NCBI GenBank assembly: GCA_029851415.1
Contig: CM056741.1
Location: 83,156,282-83,220,281, forward strand
Reading direction: 5' to 3'
DNA: 64,000 nucleotides
Source: Eretmocerus hayati
Taxonomy: Eukaryota > Arthropoda > Insecta > Hymenoptera > Aphelinidae
Shown in pieces: positions 56,399 to 64,000 of this stretch (position 1 is the first letter of the stretch; the number at the start of each line of letters is the position of its first letter). The notes under the pieces were generated by a model, which did no database searches, was not told where the DNA came from, and saw nothing but the letters and a program-made list of their open reading frames with translations. The position numbers and the translations under genes are program-made.

Positions 56399-57528
56399 GA
56401 GGACTGACGAGTTATAGACACTTTGAATTGCCTTTGAACTTGGAGGATGTTGAGACAGTATTTTTGAAATCGAAGTACGACAAAAGAAAACTACGAGAAG
56501 CCGATGTTATCATTTGGGATGAAGCATCTATGATACCCAGGAAAGCTCTGGAAATAGTTGATAGGAGTTTGAGGGATGTTTGTGATAGTGACGTACCCTT
56601 TGCCGACAAATTGATGGTTTTAGGAGGGGATTTCAGACAAATACTGCGAGTCATGAAGAAACTCCATAGGAGCTCGATCATAGAACAAACCATCAAATGC
56701 TCACCACTGTGGACTTTGTTCAATGTAAGGAAATTTAAAATCAATATGAGGAGTCGAAACAAAGATTTTTCATCTTTCTTGTTGAAAGTTGGAGAAGGAC
56801 TATTTAACCGATTATCAGTGCCGGAAAAATGGCAATGTGATGATGTTTTTTCAAAAGTTTTCGGCGACATCAGCGAAAACACTTCAACAGAGTGATTTTG
56901 GCCCCACATGATGAAGACATTTTGCTATTGAATAAAAGAATCCTCACTTTCTTAACAGGGTCTCCAACAACTTACTATAGCATTGACTATGCAACTCATA
57001 GGGACTCTGATCAGACCGATGAAAATGTATATTTGGACTATCCTATGGGAGTTCTGAGTAATGTAAGAGAAGGTCTACCACCTCATGAACTGCAATTGGA
57101 AGTTAATGGTATCGTAATGTTGATAAGAAATTTGAGTACCTCTGATGCTTTGTGCAATGGTACGAGACTTCGAATTTCTTAATTATATAAATATAATGTA
57201 GAAGCAGGAATATTGACAGGGGATCAGGCTGGAACGATGGTATTCCTTCCAAGGATAACATTGAATACGAGGAATTCTTCATTACCCTTCATCCTCTATC
57301 GCAAACAATTCCCAATTGTACCGGCTTTTGCAATAACAATAAATAAATCGCAAGGTCAGAGCTTCGAAACGGTCGGGTTATAGATATTAGAAGACCTTTG
57401 TTTGCACATGGACAGTTATATGTTGCTCTTTCAAGATTTAGAAATCCAGACAGAATATTCATAAGAAATTCATTGACTCAAAATAATGAAATCGAGAATG
57501 TTGTTGGGCCGGAAGTTTTTGATCTGTG
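56399..57528 (+). pseudogene. Helitron Pif1-like helicase, C-terminal part
   Basis: This resumes the helicase after the N2 insertion. It reads FELPLNL, ADVIIWDEASMIPRKALE (Walker B), LMVLGGDFRQIL (motif III), then after a one-base shift near 56885 ILAPHDEDILLLN. Later ITINKSQGQSFETV and GQLYVALSRFRNPDR (motifs V-VI) appear. A TAA at 57180-57182 and a shift near 57375 break it. The order and wording match Pif1 helicases of Helitrons. Confidence 0.82.
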
Positions 57529-57971
57529 AGTTAAAAAAGTTGATCCCTCTAGATCATCATTTCAGGAACAAAAAATCAATATTCAAAGCATGATGAATGA
57601 CAATTCATGGTATCTGGTGATGGTATAATTCATGGTATTTGGTGATGGTATAATTCATGATTGCATTAAATTGAATGATCTCGAAATGATTGAGCATTTA
57701 TTGAAGTATGATGAATTATTCATCAATCATTGACGTCATAGAAAATATGGAATGATGTATTTCTGTCAGAGTTGGTGGAAATCATGTTCATGATTTTATT
57801 TTAGATATCTATTGTCGAAAGGGAAAATATTCGAGAAATGTTAACTTTTTCCTACCTGATAGAACCATATGTCCAATTGATCCCAATCTTTCTAAATCAT
57901 GGATGATATGGAGATTGATGGAAGGTTATTAGATTTCTAACTCGTGGAGAATCTGAATTGATTTGGATTAA
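57529..57971 (+). pseudogene. Unidentified decayed coding stretch
   Basis: Short plus-strand frames look protein-like. One (near 57655) reads IIHDCIKLNDLEMIEHLLKY, with the spacing of an ankyrin repeat. Another (57770-57930) reads 50 or so open codons with no family I know. A 27-bp unit (GGTATCTGGTGATGGTATAA-type) is duplicated at about 57610-57660. The sequence lies just downstream of the helicase on the same strand. Confidence 0.35.
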
Positions 57972-58412
57972 TTAATAGTGCATATATTCCTCAGCGAACC
58001 ATTATACGTTGCTAAGGACGAAATTACAGTGAAATGTCCTTCTTGTTCTGCAGTTTTTGGGGATGTCAATTCACTAGAGAGTCACGAATTACTCAAACAT
58101 AATCTTCAGAGGTTGAAGAAGAATCAAATTTGCAATTGTAGAATATGTGGTATGATTATGATCGAGAAGAGATTCAAAGACCACATGTCATCACATTTAG
58201 ATGCAAGAGAATTTAAATGTGATGCATGCAAAAAATCATTGAACAGAATTAGACATCTTACTCTCCATATACTCAGTCATCATGAAGCAGATCACATTTG
58301 TGAAGATTGCGGACAACCATTTTTTAGAATTGATCCTCTCAATAGACATCGTTTATTGATGCACAAAAAAAATGAGTCCGAATTCATTCATTCGAAATTG
58401 CAGTGTAAATGA
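57972..58412 (+). CDS. Four-finger C2H2 zinc-finger ORF
   Basis: About 146 codons contain four Cys2-His2 units: CPSC...HELLKH, CRICGMIM...HMSSH, CDACKKSL...HILSHH and CEDCGQPF...HRLLMH. Such arrays bind nucleic acid. There is no ATG before the first finger; the frame opens after a TAA at 57969-57971 and an AG/TG boundary suggests an upstream exon. The stop TGA overlaps the next ATG as ATGA (58409-58412). It lies downstream of Helitron helicase sequence on the same strand; whether it is element cargo or an older gene is open. Confidence 0.6.
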   Translation, partial: LIVHIFLSEPLYVAKDEITVKCPSCSAVFGDVNSLESHELLKHNLQRLKKNQICNCRICGMIMIEKRFKDHMSSHLDAREFKCDACKKSLNRIRHLTLHILSHHEADHICEDCGQPFFRIDPLNRHRLLMHKKNESEFIHSKLQCK

Positions 58413-58516
58413 AGAAATCAAAGAAGAGAAGTTCAGATGGTAGTTATAACGAGAACAATACAAAAAAACGAAGGGTATCTCTTTCTCCGAAACAGATTTT
58501 TCGAAAGGGAAAATGA
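58409..58516 (+). CDS. 35-codon basic ORF between finger and OB-fold ORFs
   Basis: Starts MKKSKKRSSDGSYNENN, then has the basic cluster KKRR and ends KGK. The composition suits a nuclear-localisation linker. It overlaps the upstream stop and the downstream start, each by ATGA. It may be a separate small ORF or simply the linker of one decayed protein. Confidence 0.4.
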   Translation: MKKSKKRSSDGSYNENNTKKRRVSLSPKQIFRKGK

Positions 58517-58969
58517 GCGGTCGAGACAAAACTGCGTATGGACATTCATGGATTCTTGATATAATATATGAAATGAGAAAATTCAATCGAATAATTTTAC
58601 TATATTATAGAGTGATTGTAGTTCACATTGAAGAAATTATTGGGGAAGAAACTTATCCAAGCAGAGAGACGAACAATACATTCTATATATACAAATTTAT
58701 TGTGAACAATAATTCTGGGGCCAAAATTCAGTGCAACATCTATAATGAGAATATTGCAAAATTTAGTGACAAGTTGAAGTTGAATGACGTGAGTTGAGAG
58801 CTTTACTGAATATTTTGTGAATCCCGGAATTATCTACTATTATTGAATTTTATAGAAAGTTATTTTGGAAAATATAAAGATACAGGAATCAAAATCATAT
58901 ACGAGAGGAAATGTGGGTTATGACTGTACACTAAATCACTTTTCCAAAATTATATCGTGTGAGTTTTAG
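58513..58969 (+). pseudogene. RPA70-like OB-fold ORF with a 67-nt intron
   Basis: Replication protein A-type OB folds bind single-stranded DNA. Exon 1 (58513-58788) ends in the phrase IYKFIVNNNSGAKIQCNIYN, then FSDKLKLND. An intron GTGAGT...TATAG at 58789-58855 is phase 0. Exon 2 (58856-58966) continues KVILENIKIQESKSY and ends at TAG 58967-58969. The joined order fits RPA70 DNA-binding domains (strand with DesGeI-type turn, then 'kVY.isn..vk'). RPA-like ORFs occur as companions of Helitrons in some lineages. The next segment is in another frame, implying a one-base loss near 58967. Confidence 0.5.
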
Positions 58970-59301
58970 ATGAGTTGAAGAATAGAAAGCCATCGGTCAT
59001 ACAGTTCAAGGATATCCCTAGAAAAACCGGGCTGATAAGTAATAATTGTGAAATCTTTTTGATGGATAATTTGAATATGAATACAGGTTCCATACAGAAA
59101 TCACTGGTTACCTGCGAAGTACGTTTGTTCAGAGGACAAAGAAGAATGATTCAGAATATTTTGGTGTATTGACTGACGGAAATTATAAGTTGGAACTCTT
59201 GCTAACTCATCGGGATGGGGAGTCATTGTCATTCGAGAGAGGGTGTAAATTAGAAATCATTGGTGATCTAGAAGAAGACGGTAATTTTTCTTGTAGATTA
59301 T
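58969..59301 (+). pseudogene. Downstream part of the RPA-like ORF, frameshifted
   Basis: The frame at 58969-59172 reads DELKNRKPSVIQFKDIPRK, resembling the link between OB folds in RPA70. After a shift near 59155, EYFGVLTDGNYKLELLLTH continues to a stop at 59299-59301. The assignment is inferred from position and weak similarity. Confidence 0.4.
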
Positions 59302-59476
59302 GACATTTAATCGATTACGTATAGATATCAATGAATTATATTCGTGCTGTTCAGGAAAAACATACTTGGTCAAGATTAAAAATGTTGGCAATATAAAATT
59401 GTTGGATGATGGGAAAATGACAATGGAAGACATGCTATCGGCAAATCAGACATTCTTCACCTTGGTAGATTCTATC

Positions 59477-59477
<1 letters not shown>
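59300..59477 (+). pseudogene. Short lysine-rich ORF, unidentified
   Basis: MTFNRLRIDINELYSCC and about 40 further codons run into the TA microsatellite, which supplies the rest of the nominal 80-aa frame. No family recognised. Confidence 0.3.

Positions 59478-59518
<41 letters not shown>
59478..59518. repeat. (TA)n microsatellite
   Basis: About 40 bp of alternating TA, read as Ile-Tyr repeats by the preceding frame. Confidence 0.95.
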
Positions 59519-59522
<4 letters not shown>

Positions 59523-59542
59523 TATTATTATTACACACTTAA

Positions 59543-59682
59543 CCCATAGACTGCCGGAATTTTTCCTAAGGAAATAAGTATAGTGTAAAAGAAAATTTTA
59601 TTGATAGGAACATTTGATATGTCTCGAAGATTATCTAAGGTAACAGGTGGCTGATATATAAGGGAGTCCGGCAGCCTAAGGG
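59543..59682. mobile_element. 140-bp piggyBac-like MITE
   Basis: Inverted ends CCCATAGACTGCCGGAATT and, on the other strand, CCCTTAGGCTGCCGGACTC. The left flank is TTAA (59539-59542) and the right flank TTCA (59683-59686), one base off TTAA. CCC-starting ends at TTAA sites are the piggyBac pattern. Too short to encode anything. Confidence 0.7.
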
Positions 59683-59686
59683 TTCA

Positions 59687-60406
59687 GATTATAATGATGA
59701 ATACAAATCACTGAATGGATTTTATAACAGGTGAAGGATGCATATGAAGATCACTAAATCAACAAAGCGGGATGAAAAAATTATCATGATGGTGATCGGT
59801 GAGGTGGTATGGTTTTTCATAGTATGCATCATCTTGGAAAGGAACTCATGTAGAACAACGCGTTTACAGAACACACCTCATAAGGTTGCTATGGGGAGCA
59901 AGAAACCTACAGCTGAGGTACCCAGACCCATTGCGTGGCACCGTATAAATGCTCGCGGTCAACTCCGTTGTTCCGTTGACCGCGGTCATCTGTACTTTGC
60001 CGAAACATAGAATCAACGGGCTTAGGTACCTGGGCTAAAGGTTTGCTGGGTACCACAAAAATATCATGAGGTAATCCTCGGAAACAAATTGTACTATATG
60101 GTGAATCTGAACGATCAATTTTCCAAAATTCATTAGCTTCATTGAATCCTAATATATTTTCAATAGTTTCTTCATAAACAATGCAGTAAATTATAGAGGT
60201 TTTTCAAATGGCTCCTGGCGATCTTTCCCTGTATATTTTTTGTCAATTGATAGTCAAATGATAGTCAAAGCATAAATTAATTTCCGAGACTATCTTCAGT
60301 GATAATTCGATTTCATATATTCCATGTTGACATTCAAAAAATTCTAATAATGTGATTATAATGCGAATGAGAAAAAAAACAAATAAGAACAAAAAAAAGA
60401 AACGGG
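59687..60406. other. Spacer with a strong hairpin
   Basis: No convincing gene. A perfect 10-bp stem CGCGGTCAAC / GTTGACCGCG (59954-59963 and 59975-59984) with an 11-nt loop lies in a GC-rich pocket. GGTACCCAG and CTGGGTACC flank it at about 59917 and 60046. The 90-codon frame over it changes composition halfway and is not supported. Confidence 0.5.
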
Positions 60407-60506
60407 CTAAGAGCGGTACCTCAGTTCATCAATGGAATCTATGGTTAATTGATGATCTAAGAGCAGTACCTCAATTCATCAATGAAATCTATGATTAATT
60501 GATGAT
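60407..60506. repeat. 50-bp tandem duplication
   Basis: Two adjacent 50-bp units (60407-60456, 60457-60506) begin CTAAGAGC and end AATTGATGAT, differing at five or so positions. Confidence 0.9.
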
Positions 60507-60785
60507 AAGGTAGTCAGGAAAATCGTTCAAATGATGTAATTGGAATGATAGTATGGTTGAAGACCTAGCTGTAAGACTTAGCAGCAGTTTGAGGAGTAGT
60601 TCGTTCAGGTTTGGGTTCGCGAAAGTGAAGATATTAGTGTTATTTACTGATACAGAATATCTTCTTGGGTATTGCAATTGATGCATGAATTTTTTGAATG
60701 AAGATGAAAATTTTGTTAAGAGAAAAATTATCGTTATTGTAAACAATTTCGAGGAATAATCAGTAATTGATTGATAATAATCTTC
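60507..60785. other. AT-rich spacer
   Basis: No supported gene. A plus-strand frame near 60630-60760 is open for short stretches but lacks any motif. Confidence 0.4.
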
Positions 60786-61672
60786 AAGTGGAAAAAAGTA
60801 AGATTAGGGAGGGAATCGCTCGATTAGGAGGAGTAGGGCGTCTCGTTGCTGACTGAGCTACGGGCCCTGGCCTGCGTCTCAACGCTGGTGAAACAAAGGC
60901 AATCCTTTTCTCTTCTGAGAGGAAGATCAAGGATCTGAAAAGGATGGATTTGCCAGGTTTTGAGATACAGGAAGGAGTTTTTGTCCCTTTCAGTGATACA
61001 GTCGTGAGTCTTGGTGTTGTATTGGATATATTGAATTGTCGTGGAAACCGCAAATAAATCAAGTGACGAAGAAAGTCAACAAAGCCCTATAGGGCTTTAT
61101 AACCGTATATATACGGTTTGCGGTTCTTCAGGGCATGCATCACCAGGATACGGATTTGACTAGTCGAGGCGTTAGTCCAACTCCATCTAGACCACTATAC
61201 GGTCGTATATATTGACGTCACAGACGAACTTCGGCGAAGAATACAAAGACTGAACAATTCATTTGTGAGATACATATTTGTTCTTAGAGATGAGCACATC
61301 ACTCCGTTTAGGGAGCGCTTGGATTTGGATTGATTGCGTACTGATTCGCGGCGAATGCGCTTTGCAAGCATTATCATATATAAGATCATGCACATGAGGA
61401 AACCTGGTTACCCGTCTGCAATGTTTACCAGGCATCAATCCGGGCGCCCTGTGCGGGGCGATGCACAAGATCAACAAAGTGCCTAAAATGAGACTCGAGT
61501 ATGGAAGACGATCTTCCCAAGTCCAGTGTGCTCATTTTTGGAACTTCCTTCCTTTGGGCATTCGGCAGATTCCGAAAATTTCATTTTTCAAGCAGGCACT
61601 GAAGGAGTTCATCTTATCGCAACCCTCCCAGAGGCTTGACGTGGACGAGGAGCAATATTCCAATCTTTGATA
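60786..61672 (+). pseudogene. N1 RT C-terminal part, decayed
   Basis: Matches 34985-35800: GIARLGGVGRLVAD, NAGETKAILFSSERK and GVFVPFSDTVVS are readable, with stops near 60858, 61057 and 61090. The copy begins just after the palm, so the catalytic YADD is absent. The last frame ends in SQRLDVDEEQYSNL at about 61670. Confidence 0.75.
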
Positions 61673-61925
61673 CGCCTGGGCTCTTTTCTTTGATTCTTCA
61701 TTTTTATTCACTCTAGTTTGAAATGTTGAGCATATGTGACCTCCTGTCACTCGACTGGAGTACTCTGTGATACGTAGTTGGGACCCTAATTTTTGAAACT
61801 TTTCGAATTCCAGTTTTCTTTACATTTTTGTGGAACACATGCGCATCCTGTGCAATCCAATTAGTCACTAATTGTGATGAATGTATGATAAAACCTTGAC
61901 CAAATATATACGGCTTGATAATATA
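61673..61925 (+). other. N1 3' UTR
   Basis: Shares CATATGTGACCTCCTGTCAC and TTAGTCACTAATTGTGAT with the N1 tail at 35830-36070. It ends abruptly against an R1 3' UTR near 61930. Confidence 0.65.
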
Positions 61926-61934
61926 TGTATTTCC

Positions 61935-63110
61935 AACGTAACCGCGTTAGCATTACTTCAGGGTGGGAGGCGTATCGCGCTCAGGATCGAGCGACTCTCT
62001 TTCCTCACGACTCGCAGGTGTTGTTGCTCCTTCTTCGATCTTCGATCTTCTCTCTTTCTTCTTTCTTCTTCCTTCTTTCTCCCCTCTTCAGTTCATCATA
62101 TTCCTCCTGGAAAAATTCAGACCTCTTCTGTTTGAATCGGCAGACTCACTGTGATTCGCCTGCTTCGAGGCGCCTCACTCCCCTTCCTTTCTCCTCCTTA
62201 CGGGTCATCGCCATCTTAATGTATCCGGGGACTATCCCATGTCTCCTGGTTGCGGAGCAAGTACGGGACGAGGTTCTCAGGTGTTAGTTGAGCACCCAGC
62301 CATTCCTCTAACTCGGCGCGCTCCCTTCGGGTGTCGTTGCACGTGAACATGGCGTGTTCAGCGTCATCCCAGTTGTCCCCGCATGACTGACATGCTGGGG
62401 ATGTCCTCTTCTTGAACCTGGTCAGGTAGGCACCGAAGCAACCGTGATCACTCAGTGCCTGCGTCGCCCATCTCTCCATGGGTGCGTTTCGCCCACTTGG
62501 CTACGTCACGGATCAACCGGTGCGTCCATCTGCCATTCGCAAATGGCGAATCCCACTCAGTTTGCCACTGTTCGAGGGTGGTCTCATTCTCGTTGTCGTG
62601 GATGATCTCCTTCATTGTCGGAGTCAGCACTCGTTCGGCTCCGATCACTTTTTGGCGGTCCCAGATCCCCACTCGCTCCGCGGGCGGAGTACTCGCCAGT
62701 ACGTAAGCCGCATCTCCTGACACGGTGCGGTAGGCACGGATACTCCTCAGGGTCGCTCTCCAGTGGTCAGGGCCCATCCTCTTCTCGATGATGGTCTTCT
62801 CTACTCTCTTTCCCCACACGGGTGCATCGGACAGCATGGTGGAGGTGGTGGCGGTGTTGAGAAGTGCGCGCCTCTTTTCCTTGGGTCCTCCGATATTCGG
62901 CATAAGCCGCTGCAGCGCCGCACCGACCCCGCTCGCCTTCTGGGTGGCTTCCTGGATGTGCTTCTTGAACGACCACTTGTCGTCGAGCCATACACCGAGG
63001 TATTTCAGCTCTGTCTTCCGTGGGATCTCTTGCCCGTTGATATAAAACCGGGGTAAGTCAAACTTCCTACGCCTTGTGACCACGATTGCTTCGCTTTTCT
63101 TGACACTTCG
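61935..63110 (-). mobile_element. R1 copy E: ORF2 C-terminal half and partial 3' UTR
   Basis: The coding part 62153-63110 covers the region after the RT palm through the zinc motif. It starts at SEAIVVTRRRKFDLPRF, so the FADD is missing. Compared with copy B it lacks five codons (IHLLV) near 62680 and has a frameshift near 62470. The stop is near 62153. The 3' UTR reaches only to about 61935, having lost the terminal 250 bp and tail. A (CT)n-rich stretch (63119-63148) borders the 5' side. Confidence 0.8.
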
Positions 63111-63149
63111 CACTTCCTGACATCTCTCTCTTGCGCGCTCTCTCTCTGT

Positions 63150-63556
63150 CCTGTTTTCCATCTTCATCAATGACCTGCCTCGAGTCTTACGCCACTCCGA
63201 GCACATGATATACGCCGACGACACGCAGATCTATAGAAGTTGTCACCGCCACGAGATCGAAGAGACACTCAGATTAATCGAGGAAGACGCACATGCCATT
63301 CACTCGTGGGCTATCGCCAACGGATTGAGTTTGAACCTCAAGAAAACTAGAGTTATGATCCTGGACAGTGTCGAAAACCTGCGACTCCTGAATATGAAGG
63401 CACTCTTCCCAATCACTGTCGACGGTACGCCCATAGAGTTCGTGTCCGAAGTGAAAAATATCGGTATCTGGATGACGGCCGACTTGTCCTGGAAGAAGCA
63501 CGTCTCTCATATCAGCCAAAAAGTTTTTGGAACACTGCGACAGCTCCTGAGATCAG
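63150..63556 (+). pseudogene. N3 RT fragment with intact YADD
   Basis: Frame FSIFINDLPRVL, MIYADDTQIYRSC, then ANGLSLNLKKTRVMIL and VKNIGIWM, ending FGTLRQLL. Close to 1794-3063, with which it shares the same phrase order. It starts at a CT-rich junction and is cut at about 63556, where N1 ORF1 begins. Confidence 0.8.
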
Positions 63557-64000
63557 TGGGTTTTAATTTCGCAGAGTACTCTGGACCTTTTCTTCGAACA
63601 GAATGAGATGCTCCAGAGTCAGCTTGATGAGATTAAATTGATCGTGAGCAAACGTGACGTTACTGTTGTTGCTCCATCCTCGACACCAGCAGTGAACGAA
63701 GTGAACAACCGGATGATGGAACGCATGTCGTCTCTCGGAAAATGTTTAGAAAAGCAGAACTCCCGGCTGGAAGAGCTCTTCTTGGATCGTCAGCTACTCC
63801 TGGAGGAAAATTCGATCATGAGAGATCAGTTTTTCAGTCTGACTCAGCGACTGACAGGTAACCAGAGTACTCTGCGACCTATTGGAATTATGAATAATGA
63901 GAATAGTAATGCTGCATCACCACAACAGTCCTCCGGTCCTATCATTCCACCTGGGACGGACACAACCCCCCAGCCACATGCTGGGGAGCAGAGACGGGGA
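63551..64000 (+). CDS. N1 ORF1 coiled-coil region, runs off the window
   Basis: The frame is open from after TGA 63548-63550 to the last base (150 codons). It reads DLFFEQNEMLQSQLDEIKL, then MSSLGKCLEKQNSRLEEL and DRQLLLEENSIMRDQF, a heptad-patterned coiled coil. A Ser/Pro/Gln-rich linker follows (ending PHAGEQRRG). It corresponds to 51254-51520 and 15452-15680. The PHD finger is missing, so the copy is 5'-truncated or fused to the N3 fragment. Confidence 0.75.

Noticed and set aside
59954..59990. Helitron 3' terminus
   Set aside because: A hairpin is present but no CTRR end follows at 10-12 nt. Kept only as an observation.
59738..60010. 90-codon ORF with a hydrophobic stretch
   Set aside because: Composition changes midway, it overlaps a hairpin, and nothing supports translation.

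Overview
The window looks like a transposon-dense stretch of an animal genome, most likely an arthropod. The evidence is R1-clade and CR1-type non-LTR retrotransposons, a tRNA-derived SINE, Ty3/Gypsy-like and BEL/Pao-like LTR elements, Pif1-type Helitron helicase remnants, AT-rich spacers, and a GT-AG intron of about 67 nt. I cannot name the species. I recognise no ordinary host gene, rRNA gene, stand-alone tRNA gene or CRISPR array. Most coding sequence belongs to mobile elements, and much of it is broken.

Layout. 1-3063: a minus-strand non-LTR reverse transcriptase (family N3), interrupted by a 1.78-kb hairpin element (14-1793). 3157-10236: an R1-clade element on the plus strand carrying a SINE (3732-4082) and a 4.3-kb LTR element (5638-9930). 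10738-15448: a decayed minus-strand Ty3/Gypsy element with an unidentified coding remnant downstream of its pol. 15452-36070: a decayed CR1-type element (family N1) split by a 16.7-kb LTR retrotransposon (17509-34214). That element has near-identical 737-bp LTRs, a tRNA-Leu-type primer site, a 1030-aa Gag ORF, no recognisable pol and about 11 kb of repeat-rich filler. 36180-44047: a head-to-tail minus-strand array of R1-clade copies separated by poly(A) and (GA)n; the rightmost copy keeps a full ORF1 and the endonuclease. 44048-47404: two plus-strand CR1-type copies (family N2) joined through (TC)n tracts. 47406-53300: a third N1 copy whose ORF1 (PHD finger, coiled coil, conserved C-terminal part) is split by a 2.75-kb foldback element and an 870-bp terminal-inverted-repeat element. 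53311-57528: a Pif1-type Helitron helicase remnant split by an N2 copy. 57530-59470: small decayed ORFs that include four C2H2 fingers and an RPA70-like OB fold. 60780-64000: more N1, R1 and N3 fragments and the start of another N1 ORF1.

How it fits together. The region is best read as layers of nested insertions. For the hairpin, SINE, BEL-like element, large LTR element, foldback and 870-bp element, removing the insert and one copy of the target duplication restores the reading frame or sequence of the older host element. These junctions are the strongest evidence here. Family names are inferred from motifs, without database searches.
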